This document shows, in pieces, positions 1 through 10,574 of a stretch of DNA of 34,363 nucleotides. Every line of letters begins with the position of its first letter. Position 1 is the first letter of the stretch. Below the pieces are notes generated by a model. That model was not told the origin of the DNA. It was given only the letters and a program-made list of their open reading frames with translations, and made no database searches. Source of the DNA: Echinostoma caproni (Eukaryota; Platyhelminthes; Trematoda; Plagiorchiida; Echinostomatidae); NCBI GenBank assembly GCA_900618425.1, contig UZAN01044012.1:4028-38390 (forward strand), read 5' to 3'. The position numbers and the translations under genes are program-made.

Positions 1-1190
1 GGATTTCATGTCTCTGTAAGTTGAATGATAACCACTCAACCGGTATTAGCATCACGGGCAGTTCATTCGGGACATGTAAACCTGAAAGAATCATTGAAAT
101 GATTTTCTTTGTTAGTTAGTTTACGTAGGTAGTAACTAACTCAAGCAAACTGATCAACGGAGCTGACTTTGAAGTGTTTGAATAAGTAAGATTTCAACAT
201 TCGGAAAAAGCTCTAAAAGGGAACATGACCGGTTTGTGGTCTTTGGCATTCATCGGGTATGTGTATCCGGTAACCAATGTACAGTTTTTTTCACTCGTTT
301 AATCACTACTTGATGCAGTCAGAAAGTATTTATAAACTACCTATGGCAGTTGAAATGTATTATCATCACAAGATATATGCAATTTTACGGTATCTCTAAT
401 TACGTAGTGTGAAAATCACTGGTTTAGTTCAAGTAGTTCAGTAATACATTGTTTTGTTATTTAAATTATACATGGTTCAAAAGTAATACATTGATTACTG
501 TTTATAAAATGCATTATCAAAAACGATTCGGAGAGTTTCTTCTAACTGATACGTTACCATGTTCTCTCGTCAAACTTGAACGATTTTGGGAGATATCCAT
601 TTGGACAACTAAAATTCATAGAAATTCAACTGGTCAATAAAGCTTGTGCAGAAATATAGGCTCGCATTTGGACAGCAGGGAGGCACGAAAGGAAACTCGA
701 TATTAATCAATATTAATCAGTTTCCTGTTATCTTAGAGAAACATTTCAGATCATCGAGATAAGGCACATTCGCGTTACGTTTTGAAAACTCATGGATATG
801 GCTATGTGAAAGTGTAACGCAGTCCTTCTTGAAAGATAACAAATGCTGTGAACAACTCAAGATAAAAAAAGACCGGATCTCAGTATCCTGCTGTATGATC
901 TATAAAATTTCGCATTCATTTCAAATGCAATATATTGAAAATATTGTGGCAAAGTACCGAACGGTGTGGATCAAACTAACAGATGCATACAGCCCCAGTT
1001 TCAGCTTCAGTTTGAACAACCATTTACCATGCACTTTCGTGCACCGGTTTTGGTTGCTATCTTTTGGCCGCCCATTTGAATGTGCAGTAAGGGAAAGACA
1101 GTAAAGTGTAAGTAGAGTGGAAGATGAAATGGTGAGTTCCGGTGGCTTAAGGTTGTAAAGAAAGTAAGAACACACATGGACGCCACTGTT
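1..1190. other. No gene recognised
   Basis: Short open frames here have no recognisable motif and mostly lack an ATG. The only structure seen is at 691-725, where a 7-base inverted repeat (GGAAACT / AGTTTCC) encloses two tandem copies of ATTAATCA-type sequence. The stretch next to 1190 lies downstream of the RTE-type LINE on the minus strand and may hold its decayed 3' end, but I could not align it. Confidence 0.5.
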
Positions 1191-1198
1191 TACCAAAC

Positions 1199-2690
1199 TC
1201 AGCCGGTTACCCTATCAAACTCGTGCAATGCGACGTAGATAGTGATGATTGAACACCAAAAGTCTATCTTTATTCGGTTTTCATTAACGGCCAAGTTTCT
1301 GCACCGTATAGCAGAATTAACCGAACTGCCATGCCATACAGTTGACCCTTTCACAGACAACCGGATATTGCAATGGTGCCACAGATGTCTCAAGTTGCCA
1401 AATACCAAGCGAGCTTTCTGTATGCGCGTGGACACTTCGTCCGTGATGCTTCCACCGAGTGAGATGTAGCTGCCTACCCCCTACCCTGATCCACTTGCTC
1501 TATTACCTCCCCCGTTAGAGTGTGGCTGAGCGCTAGGACAACCTAGGCTTATAGTAAAATTTTATTCTTTGAAGGTCTAAAATGGCTATGCTGACACTCA
1601 ATGTATCCAGAAAAGCTTGCAACGTACCAGGATATTTACTGGGCAACAAAATGTCGCCTGCAGATCAGGCTGTCTGCGATCTGGAAGCAAACCGGTGTCG
1701 CTATCCTCGTACGGCAATAGGACTGTTTCCATAATCAAATCTATAACAAAATTGAATCGAAAAGGTGACAGAAAGGCTGAACCTGACTAAAACCACTTTC
1801 CGTGGTGAACTCGGGTGTAAAAGTACTGAAAGTTGTATAATTACAGAAGACGGTGCTGGTCGAGGATAATTGTTTATTGCTGATTCTAGATGGAACATCA
1901 CCAATTTGACACATATAATGCAAAAATCTAATCAGAAACATACAATTGCCGTTCCTGGCCACACCCCGACAATGAACATAGAAATCGATAGTTGTTCTTT
2001 GACACCCAGCAAATTGCTCTCAGTATTCTTGTTCATTTTTGGTGGTTCAAAGTAATCACCAACTAAGTTACCGACTAATCAAAAGTGAGTAGCATTTCAC
2101 GACGTAGGCAGGGACTCGGAATGGGCTATTAGTATAAAGGGATCGCAAAACTGAAATAGACTTCTTTGGCATATCCTTTAGACTGAGGCAGCGCCAGATT
2201 AGAGCGGTCGACTAAGTCAAAAGCTCCTTTGGACCGGTTGTCTTATGCCTCTTGAGATAACTAATTTTTCGGGAAACCTCTATTTCACATGGAAAACTGG
2301 CATCAAACGGTACCATTTAACCAGTGGGCGGTGATAGGTTATGTCAATAAGGCTAGTCGAACTGAGCCTCAATATGTTCAGCCCATCGACGAAGACGGCG
2401 TTGCTGAAGACGAATCAATGTGCCATCGGATTTCTCAATTATCTCACTCACGCCTGTTGTTCTGGGACCCGTATTCCTAAATAGACGAAAAAGATTCTGA
2501 TTATTACCAATAGCCGTACCTTTAGCCATCTCTTTACACGTTCCTGCCCACCACTGCTCGCGATTATTCCTCAGACTCTTGATGAATTGGCGTTTATGGG
2601 ATTTACAAGGTGCGTCATATTTGGGATCATAACACAACCCCACGTAGAATGACCATGGAATTGTGCTCATAAAGTTTACAAATGGGAATT
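1199..2690 (-). pseudogene. Degenerate RTE-type LINE (linker, RT, C-terminal region)
   Basis: Minus-strand carcass of a non-LTR retrotransposon; in an intact element this polyprotein nicks DNA and reverse-transcribes its own RNA. Pieces occur in family order. The endonuclease-RT linker is at about 2670-2353 (RQFIKSLRNNREQWW, RRLRRWAEH). The first RT block is at about 2285-2200 (SYLKRHKTTGPKELL). A mid-RT block is at about 1835-1745 (EFTTESGFSQVQPF, ending SILL), which lines up with the usual TTSGVRQGCPLSPFLF type. The catalytic box follows at 1653-1661. The C-terminal block is at 1480-1330 (GGSITDEVSTRIQKARLVF, NLRHLW). The blocks lie in different frames with stops between them, and the YADD box has become S-A-G-D, losing one catalytic aspartate. 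It is certainly dead. Clade assignment to RTE rests on the linker and the RIQKARxxFxNLRHLW signature typical of trematode RTE elements. The endonuclease domain was not found. Confidence 0.85.
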
Positions 2691-4020
2691 TTTATAAATT
2701 GAACAGGTGTATCCAACAGATCCGCAGCTTATAAGTTTCAACGAAAGGAAATTACAAAGTTCTTCTACTCTCCCTGACCCGACCACGCGATCGTGCTGAT
2801 TGAATCAAAATTATTGGCATACCCATCATAAATTATGATGTTACAGTAAAACAAACGTCAATTTCGGAAATACCATACTCACTTGACGATCAATATCTTA
2901 CGATCTTATTGTTTCGGGGGAACAAGCGGATTATATAATCACAGTCATTTGTAATGCTTAGAACGTCGACAGCAGCTGTTTCTCACTATGGGCGTACCAT
3001 ATTTGTCGGCCATTATTCGGAAATTTAAATGTACGCCCATTTTGAAGGGGCACGGCACAAAAAATGAATGCTGAGTAATTGTCCGTTGTAAACAAGGGTA
3101 AAATTTGGAATTCAATATGGAATTATAGAAGCTTTTGTAGTCATTGATTGAAAGTTGATAACTGGTAGTTTGCAGGCTTCCCCGGTTTTCTTTGAGGCGT
3201 TTATTGGCATTCTTCCGGCAGAAATATGACGAGACAAATCATGAAATACCGTTCGTTTTCCTATATAGTCGCTTTTAACTTGTCCAGATCTGATTTAATC
3301 CCGTTACTTGTGATGACGTGCCCCTCGGAATTTTTCAAATGAACAAACGAATATAGTTTGTCTAATCGTAGTTTTATTAAGTCTCAAATAAATAGTCTTA
3401 AAAGCCATCCAAATCGTTAATTATGCTTTTGGACGTCACTACTCAAATTGGAAACGTTATACGATACATGTAAAGCACTTAAGTCGTCCATTGAGCTAAA
3501 TATTCGTTCCTAGAATTGTCATTGGATAGTTGAAACTTAATTGGTGGTCTCTTCTATCTATATCACCCCATAGTTGTGTGCCGAAAAGGTCAGTCAACAT
3601 GCTTCTGTTTCAAATGCCAAAGCGTATCTAGCAAAAAAGTAGTATGCATTGTCCAGGCGCACGGGATCAATTTTCTTAACTAAAATGTGGGATTCCGTGC
3701 GTGTGAAATTTGCACAATTTGATACGATTTCTCAGCACAAAAGCAGGTTTTGTGAAGGACACTGATAATCTACCCAATCCACCTGGTCGTGAACTTCCGT
3801 AAAAATAAATTCCGATGTGAGAACACACAGTAACAACTAGAGTTCATTTGAAACAACAGTTAGGGCATTTTGCGCTGACAAAACGACGGGTTGCGCTCCA
3901 TCTTTCACATATAATATGGGACTTTCGGAAAACGGCTATAATTCCCTATGGAAGATGAAATAGTTCCTCATCTTCACGCATAAATAGAAAATGCGAATGA
4001 AAGTTCACCCGTATGAAATC
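2691..4020. other. No gene recognised
   Basis: AT-rich sequence with stops in all frames and no recognisable protein motif. The only structure I see is the inverted repeat at 2988-3040, listed separately. The missing endonuclease part of the neighbouring RTE-type LINE would be expected here but is not visible. Confidence 0.5.
2988..3040. repeat. Perfect 10-bp inverted repeat
   Basis: ATGGGCGTAC at 2988-2997 is mirrored exactly by GTACGCCCAT at 3031-3040, with 33 bases between. The arms are GC-richer than the surroundings. It could be the end of a decayed inverted-repeat transposon or chance; I see no matching partner elsewhere. Confidence 0.6.
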
Positions 4021-4021
4021 A

Positions 4022-4090
4022 AAGTGCTCGCTAGATTCGAACCCAAGGTTTGGCAACTAACTTCATTCCATCACTACCACGCTGACGACT
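4022..4090 (-). mobile_element. tRNA-derived SINE head (fragment)
   Basis: Read on the minus strand, this starts with a degenerate A-box-like stretch (GCGTGGTAGTGATGG) and ends with a perfect internal promoter B box, GGGTTCGAATCT (4033-4044). Box spacing fits a tRNA-like pol III promoter. No cloverleaf with paired acceptor arms is evident, so I call it a SINE head or tRNA pseudogene, not a working tRNA. Confidence 0.5.
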
Positions 4091-5130
4091 GAAGAAAAAC
4101 AACATTTTTGAATCGGTCTACGCAAAAAGATTTCATTAAATGACTTAGCGTTAATACCTGTCCGTTCAATAGTGCTCCTTTCTATTACTCACAGCGAAAC
4201 GTTCCTCACTTTTGTTGTAACTTCCAAGAAGGCATTAATCCGAGGTGGTAGTTATCATCTGTAACTTTTCCACTATACTCATGGTTTATTAAGTGCACAG
4301 GAGCCCAACGAACACTAAGACCGAACAAAACTAAGTATACTTGGTTTGATTTGATTCCATTCAAGTTCACAATGCAAAAGTTCCTAGTTATCAGCTATTT
4401 CTCACGCCTCGGACATGGCCGAAGAAACCGGTGGCTGGATCTGCCACTGCATCTCCCTTCATGGCAATTTTGCTGCGTTTTCGGTTACCAACATGCCATT
4501 TACAGGTTCTTTAGTAATTGCACAATTGGCATTTAACTCAGTAATTGTTGAGTAGTGTTGTGGGATAATCGATATTTACTAATTGGGACTGACCACTCTT
4601 CAGCTTTCACGCATTTTCCTCCGTTGCACAATTAGTTTGGATGCGAATTGTACAAATCTCAACTCACAAACAGATCACGTGAGCTGATAAACTGATATTC
4701 ACCAGTTAGACTGTCCCATCGTTCGAGCTAAAAACATACAAGCCAATTACAAAATTACTTTTGAGCCAGCAAATAAATGGCCAGGCCGAAAACGTCATCC
4801 GACAAATTTGTTATCAAATCATTACTTTTCCCGGTTGTATAAGTCAGGAGAAAGCTTGGTATTTCGGTGTTCATGAATACCAAAGTCATTATGAGCGTAT
4901 CAGCGATAAGGATCACCAAATAATGGCCCCGGATACTGTGCTTTGGAACCCCGATTACGGTATCTGAATTTTCCCCAGTTCCTGCATACCATATGACAAT
5001 CCTTTGAATGTCCACTTATTCTCCCTGAAGAAAGAAACACGGTACATGAGAAAGCAAGTGGAAGGTGAGCATAGTGTGTGCTATCAAAATAGATAGATAG
5101 GTTTTGTGATTTTGTTCGCCGTCATAATTC
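4091..5130. other. No gene recognised; one long unassigned antisense ORF
   Basis: Mostly AT-rich filler. At 4755-5015 an 86-codon frame is open on the minus strand (ending GLAIYLLAQK), while the plus strand is also open over much of the same stretch. I do not recognise either translation. Dual openness suggests a decayed repeat, not a selected exon. Confidence 0.4.
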
Positions 5131-5440
5131 GTGGTGGCGCAGTGGTTTGGTCGCTGTTATCGGCATGCTTTGGATTCTGTGGTCCGAGGTTCTAGCCCCA
5201 CGACCGCCACCTGGCTTTGGTGGTAGGCAGCTTTGTTGTCGTCCGGTTCAATACCACGTCTAACATATCGGCGGGGTCTTATGTGGTTCGCCACTGCAAG
5301 TCCAGGGACCTAGGTTGCCGGTTACAATCCCTGAACAGCAAGTCCTCGTGACTATGGGATTTGCCCCTTCAACTGTTCATCACACTTCGGGGTGTTATTA
5401 AAACAACACTCACGGCTTTGCACAGTGATTTTCTCAAAAC
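5131..5440 (+). mobile_element. tRNA-derived SINE with long tail
   Basis: The first 80 bases are tRNA-like. GTGGTGG (5131-5137) can pair with CCGCCAC (5204-5210) as a 7-bp acceptor stem with one G-U. An A box TGGCGCAGTGG lies at 5135-5145 and a B box GGTTCTAGCCC at 5188-5198. About 230 bases of non-tRNA body follow, ending near a small hairpin (GTGTT/AACAC) at about 5395. The body contains CTATGGGATTTG, which also occurs at the 3' end of the CR1-type LINE at 10.6 kb. The 3' boundary is approximate. SINEs of this kind are moved by LINE machinery. Confidence 0.65.
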
Positions 5441-5935
5441 AACTGGAAGAACTTTAGAAAACTAGTGATTTTTTCGAAGATAGACACTGAAGATACAGAC
5501 TAGTTTGTGTTGCGATTAGATGCGTTTCCTTCTCTTCAATCTCAACAAATCAATAACTTGTATTTATAGTTTTGTTCCTTTCTCACCAGTTACACTGTTT
5601 GGGACTTCCTAAATTGTTTCATATTTATTGCAAATAAATCTTTTTAACCTTTTTTATAAGTACAGGAAGAAGTATCATAATTTCAGAGGACACAGTGAAT
5701 TCAACTGCTTTGTGGTAACTTCATCAACTGTTTATATATATATATATCGTTTGGTTAAAAGAATAGCAGATTTGATAACACATTCGGCAAATAGGAATCA
5801 ATCAATACGGAGACACGGGGTCACTAACTTGAAACTTGAACGATTCTCCATATTTTGCATATTTTCCATTATGTGTATGTATAATGTTTCAATAGAGTAA
5901 ATGTCTTTTTACTTCCTTTTGCTATATGTTGAACC
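5441..5935. other. No gene recognised; (TA)n microsatellite
   Basis: AT-rich spacer. A (TA)n run lies at 5732-5747. The open frame across 5628-5900 reads through the microsatellite and has no recognisable domain. Confidence 0.5.
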
Positions 5936-5939
5936 TACG

Positions 5940-6092
5940 AATGTACAGTCAACTTTCCGGAAGGGGGCTGCGGCCATAAAAAGGCTGCCTGGGGAAAATG
6001 TAGATATAGGGAAGACGGGCGGCGGTGGAGCGACTTGAACCCAGGACAGCCAGGTCACTAGTTGGTGACCTAACCACTTGGGCACCACCGAT
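5940..6092 (-). mobile_element. tRNA-derived SINE
   Basis: On the minus strand, from 6090 downward, the head reads CGGTGG, then an A box TGCCCAAGTGG and a B box GGGTTCAAGTC (about 6043-6033), and closes with CCACCG (6027-6022), complementary to the first six bases. The central arm GGTCAC/GTGACC is a perfect 6-bp stem with a 6-base loop, one base short of a normal anticodon loop. About 80 bases of unrelated body follow to roughly 5940. It lies about 50 bp from the PLE remnant on the same strand. Confidence 0.65.
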
Positions 6093-6139
6093 TATACACT
6101 CGTAAATGTGCTATCATGATATCATTGGTCGAATTTTCC

Positions 6140-6640
6140 AGGGCATTATCTGTGCTTATGCGCTGTCATTCAATACGACAAATGTAAAATCCATGTACCG
6201 ACCGTAGCAATGTGTGTTCTCTATGCAATGTCGTCTTCATCAAGTTTCCTGTGAAGATATCAGCCAGGACCGGCCCTAATGGACAACGTATTGCAACTCT
6301 AACTTGACGGTAAAAATCTCTGTTAAAACAGAACCATACATTTATAGTACATAAAAGCAATGTTTTTCGACCACCAAATTCTGAAGTATTGAGTTAGTTG
6401 GCATAAGAATAGACAATCTTCACAGTTTTACAAAGAAGAACATTAGTGAAATAGGAACAAACATGATACGAGACTATGTGTTTATGAGAAACATTCAGAT
6501 CGGGGATTCCTTTTCTTGTGAACTTTAGGACAAACGTGGACACGAGACGGCCGAGAACTTTGAGGGATAAGTTGAGAAAGTATGATACTAATAATATGCT
6601 CATCCTGACGCAACGGACGTAAGCCGCGCTCAACAAATCG
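6140..6640 (-). pseudogene. Penelope-like element reverse transcriptase remnant
   Basis: Minus-strand RT fragment in at least three frames. An upstream block at about 6480-6420 (HVCSYFTNVLLCKTV) matches the VSFDVxSLFTNVP region of PLE reverse transcriptases. The next block, at about 6330-6240, reads FYRQVRVAIRCPLGPVLAD, the strongly diagnostic PLE motif FYxQxxGxAMGSPLGPxLA with several changes. After a further frame shift, the catalytic box at 6186-6197 reads RYMDFTFVV: YMDD has become YMDF. No endonuclease part is attached. In living PLEs this domain copies the element RNA at the target. This copy is inactive through frameshifts and loss of a catalytic aspartate. Confidence 0.8.
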
Positions 6641-8380
6641 CGTCACAGTAGCCGTTTAGTCACGCCCAGAGCGGCCAGGAACAAATTTGCTTCATATTTA
6701 TGAACGAGGGAAAATCGGTCTGTAACGTGGTGCAACATAATGCTATGCCCAATGAAGATCTACTCTGCCCATACAAATTTACCTTCGTGATCAATCATTC
6801 CGAATTGTCTACTGTCCGAAACGACCCTGCCAGCTAAACTACGCGGAAGCCGTAACCATACGAAGAACGAATCCCGTTCTGTGCAATCAGAAGCAGATGG
6901 TGGTCGCATTGGCTTTACCGTGTAGTTAATCCGCCCCGCCCCACCCTATCCTTTACCCATCATCTCGTCATTGTGACTTCCGTTCTCTCCTCGCCCTGCC
7001 CTATTCACTCAAACCATCCATTTACACACACACCAATTACATACCAATTACACCCAACCCCCCATTTCACACCTCCATTTGAATAATGAATTCCAACTTT
7101 TGTTCTTGATACTCGTTAGTATTATTTAATCGGCCTATTAACTTCCTGTCTTCGCATGTCCACGTGTTCTAACTTTCTCTCTCTGCCTTATACCTACTGA
7201 AACACACACACACGCACACACAAATTAACACGTCATTCTCACTCATTTGCGAACAATTTTCCACTCATTTGTATTCCAATTTCAATTGATAAACTAGTTA
7301 CACTGCCTTGTGAACAAGTTGTATGGTTCTTGCCTTTGAATCTCTTTGTCACCATACCCCATGAACATATATTATGCCCGTTTGTAGCTCGCATGAAGTA
7401 ATTGATGATATGCGAAAGAAATGTCGCTGCAGTTAAATCGTGTCTGGACTTTCTGAAATTGTTTTTGTTTTTTTGAATGAGTGCAACGAACGAGTTGGAC
7501 CGTACTGCGGATGTGACAGATTGATCAACGTTTCGGGATATTTTTTTTAATCTGGAACCATTTGCTAGCAATTGAGATAGTACAGTGATACCATGAACGA
7601 GAACCGGAAAATGTGGCCGTGCAAAGGCTAAAAGTAGACAATAAATAAACTTCGCATTGTGTGCTACACTAATTGAGGTGTTTTTTTCCTCAGTGATGAA
7701 TGTTTTCGTTTCCAGGCTGACATTATGATTGATTTCTAATTCTGTTCATTAAATCCAACATGTGGAGAGGGATAGAACAAAATCTGTTCCATGTGTGCCA
7801 AAATAACAAATATAGTAAACGAAAAAACACATTACCATCTGCCATCGTCATTTCTTATTTCAGGTCAAACCGCCCATGCATGTATGAGTAAGTGAGAACG
7901 AGGTATTGACCAAAAATAAATATAACGGAGCATTGTTGTCAAATGTGTGAGGACCAAGCCAAGTAGAAATATAACGAGGTCATAAAACGATGATTTGTGG
8001 TTATAAAGTATTCCAGGATGACCTTACAACTAAAACCGATGCTTCGTACTTTCTATCCGTGCTATTCGGGAACACGCAGTTTCTGCCGTATTCTCTCACT
8101 AGCGCACTTGTGCCCTCGGCATGATGCCCAAAATCAATCATGTTGATTGCAGTTTACTATCCATTCAATAAAATCTTTCGGTGAATTTTCATTTTCATTC
8201 ATCGTTATTGCGGTGAACATTCTGATTAAATTTGAAGTCTAACTACAAAATTCACGGAACGTAAAATGAATTGTATTGTGTTGTTGTGAGAACAACAGCG
8301 TGGTGAACACGCTCGTTTCTAGTTATTCGTAATCATACCATTATATAATATTACATATAATTAACAACAAGAACAAACGG
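6641..8380. other. No gene recognised; pyrimidine-rich low-complexity tract
   Basis: The stretch 6931-7082 is strikingly C- and pyrimidine-rich on the plus strand, with repeated CCAATTACA units at 7030-7060, and a (CA)n run lies at 7202-7223. The 110-codon open frame on the minus strand at 7239-7571 has no ATG and no recognisable motif, so I leave it unannotated as a gene. The first 200 bases may contain the decayed N-terminal part of the neighbouring PLE. Confidence 0.45.
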
Positions 8381-8383
8381 AAT

Positions 8384-8570
8384 GAAGACGACACCTAAAC
8401 AAATATGAATTGGAAATTTGGTTCAGCCATGGTAAGAGCTGATTGGCACAGTGGTAGCGTACACGCAATCCACACCATGGGTCCGACGTTCAAATCCCGG
8501 ACGGGACGGTTGATATCCGCTACTGGTGAGCTCCAATACGAATGAAATTCGAGTCTAGTGCTTTAGAGTG
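8384..8570 (+). mobile_element. Hammerhead-bearing tRNA-derived SINE, copy 1
   Basis: This is the partner of the element at 12148-12345. The two align from GAAGAC (8384 / 12148) through a tRNA-like promoter to the hammerhead region. The A box is TGGCACAGTGG (8444-8454) and the B box is GTTCAAATCCC (8488-8498). About 45 bases precede the A box in both copies, so the repeat unit does not begin at the tRNA-like part. Order (pol III promoter, then hammerhead) is that known for schistosome Sm-alpha-like SINEs. Similarity fades after about 8570. Confidence 0.75.
8518..8560 (+). ncRNA. Degenerate hammerhead ribozyme (SINE copy 1)
   Basis: Stem I strands CGCTA (8518-8522) and TAGTG (8556-8560) pair over 5 bp with one G-U. 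Between them lie CTGGTGA (8523-8529, core consensus CTGANGA with one A-to-G change), a weakened stem II, GAAA (8544-8547), a 2-bp stem III with a 4-base loop, and the cleavage triplet GTC (8553-8555). The core mutation and two stem II mismatches probably abolish activity. Confidence 0.65.
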
Positions 8571-9115
8571 TATGGTTGAATCGATGAACCGATGATTGTG
8601 CGGGAAGGTCAACTTCGAAGGATATTCAGCTCAAATTATTAAAGATTCCAATCCGTGAGTATTCGTATTCAAAATCCACCCAACCCCTTTTGTACGCCCA
8701 AAAGAATCTTGTGAAAGCATTTAATCTCCCCTGACCCACCTCAATCACTCGAACACGTGTATAATCACTTGGAATTTTGACGCTGTAATCAATTTCACAC
8801 ATGCACACCTGTAAGCATGATTGGAGCCGGAGCTGAAACATTAGGACTCGAATCACTCATTCCTTCCTTGCTCATGTTCTTAGTCATATTTAATGTTATA
8901 AAATGGCATGATTACGAATAACTGAAAACGGAAATTTTTGCCATCATCTTGTTCTCAATGTGTTCTGTGGAACTAATGAAACGTATTGTTATGACTTGAG
9001 CAAGCGACCGTGTCTACATTTCAGTCTAAATAATCACTTTCAACACTCAGGACGTCTAATAGTTCCGGGTCACGCATTAGACGCAATAAATATGGAAGAT
9101 TGAGAAAACGAGCCG
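8571..9115. other. No gene recognised
   Basis: AT-rich spacer with only short open frames and no protein or RNA motif that I can identify. Confidence 0.5.
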
Positions 9116-9119
9116 GTGA

Positions 9120-9330
9120 GCGAAAAGTTATTTTCAGATTTTCGTACTCAATCAATTGAAGGTGGCCCAAGTTTGGACACTGTCCATGGCCGAGGCGATC
9201 ACCATTCGTTCACCAGGCCTCAACCTGTGTGCCCAAAAACGAATGGTGCAGGCGCTCCAATTGCCTTGGCCGGATGTGAAAACCAAGACAGAACAGGACG
9301 TGTCACTTGACCCGTGTGAGGAAAGGTCAC
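9120..9330 (+). pseudogene. Penelope-like element C-terminal remnant
   Basis: The frame from 9156 reads AEAITIRSPGLNLCAQKRM and then VQALQLPWPDV. It aligns with the tail following the GIY-YIG-like block of the PLE at 24.2-24.8 kb, which reads AKATGTRLFKPSL, then SAQNRLAQ and KLPWPKID. The shared Ala-Gln, Leu-Pro-Trp-Pro pattern is the basis for the call. Only the last 50 or so codons remain, without the endonuclease. The 3' flank to about 9395 may be PLE untranslated sequence. Confidence 0.6.
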
Positions 9331-10570
9331 ATCAACTAACGTCAACTAAACATTCCTACACGCGTACACACATGCACACACTCTGCCTCCTGACCTTAAA
9401 TTGAGGCAATGAATATCATTATACAGGATTTTTTCCACTATATGATACGTAAAAGCATGACTAACAATATTCGAAAGGTGTTCGCTCACTGACTCATTTT
9501 CTTAATACTATCATGAGAATATTCAAGCTTTTGAAATATGAAAGAGTTCAGTCAATGTGATATAAAGTACGAGAACATAAAATCTCAACACGTGATCGTA
9601 TGGTGAATGTGAAAACGGCTCTATACAGCTCACAATTCGAAAGAACAGAAACGCTCGCATCAATGTCTCCATCAGCAATACTGTCTACAAGGATTGCTGT
9701 AGAAAGTGAACTGCATTTTGATAAATACATTGAATGTCCACCCCGAAAATATAAAATCCTTTGTTCAGAGACCGATAAAACTGATAAACAACATTATAAC
9801 CAGATGGAAATGGTACAATCTTTCATATACTTTAGAAGGTACGTCGTATGTGACAAAGAATGCACGTTTATTTAAAGGAATTAAATTGATAATTAAATTA
9901 TTGATAGTAAAAGTAAAATGATAATATGTAATTTTTACAAGGCTATAGTATTCCCTAACAGTGATATATATCTTGTGATCTATTGGCATGAATATAATTC
10001 AATGCGAACGAGCTTGTTCTCCAATCTGTTTTTTTTTAAATAGGGCTCTGTAGAACTATTCAGATAATAAAAATGGAAATCTATCAGTCATATAATATCT
10101 CGTGAATGTAGGTGAATCATGACAGATTGCAAGGAAAATTACTCGCATGTCACATGGAAGAACATTGGCACAGTCACTCACTTACCCGCCCTATCCTATC
10201 CATAATGAAGTCCAAACCTTGAGTAAATTCCAGAAGCTGTTACAGCATTTTAGTCAATAAAGTATGTCTTTAAATAGTATGAATAATAATCAGTGAGGTC
10301 TGTGCGATAACAAATACCGGATACACCGGATCGATGTAAACTCCAATATGTTGTTGAATAAAAACAAAAGTTAAATTTGTCGCATCCTTTGCGTATGGAA
10401 GAAATTTAAATCTTTTATGAAGTCATTGGCCTGACGACAATCAGGTTTAAATGTCAAATGTTCGAAAGCTAAGAATACTTCGCTAGCTCGCAACGTGCAC
10501 GTGGGATAATCAATTTTCTTTTTCCCTTTTCTCCTGTCGGGCCAAAAGAACTCAAATTCAAGCTTTTCAA
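9331..10570. other. No gene recognised
   Basis: AT-rich. Several overlapping frames at 9548-9989 are open on both strands, but none starts convincingly or shows a motif. A pyrimidine-rich patch (CCCGCCCTATCCTATCC) lies at 10186-10202. The CR1-type LINE tail begins at about 10575 on the opposite strand. Confidence 0.45.
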
Positions 10571-10574
10571 ATTC

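Noticed and set aside
7239..7571. 110-codon open frame on the minus strand
   Set aside because: It starts with TTG, not ATG, and has no recognisable motif and no exon signals.
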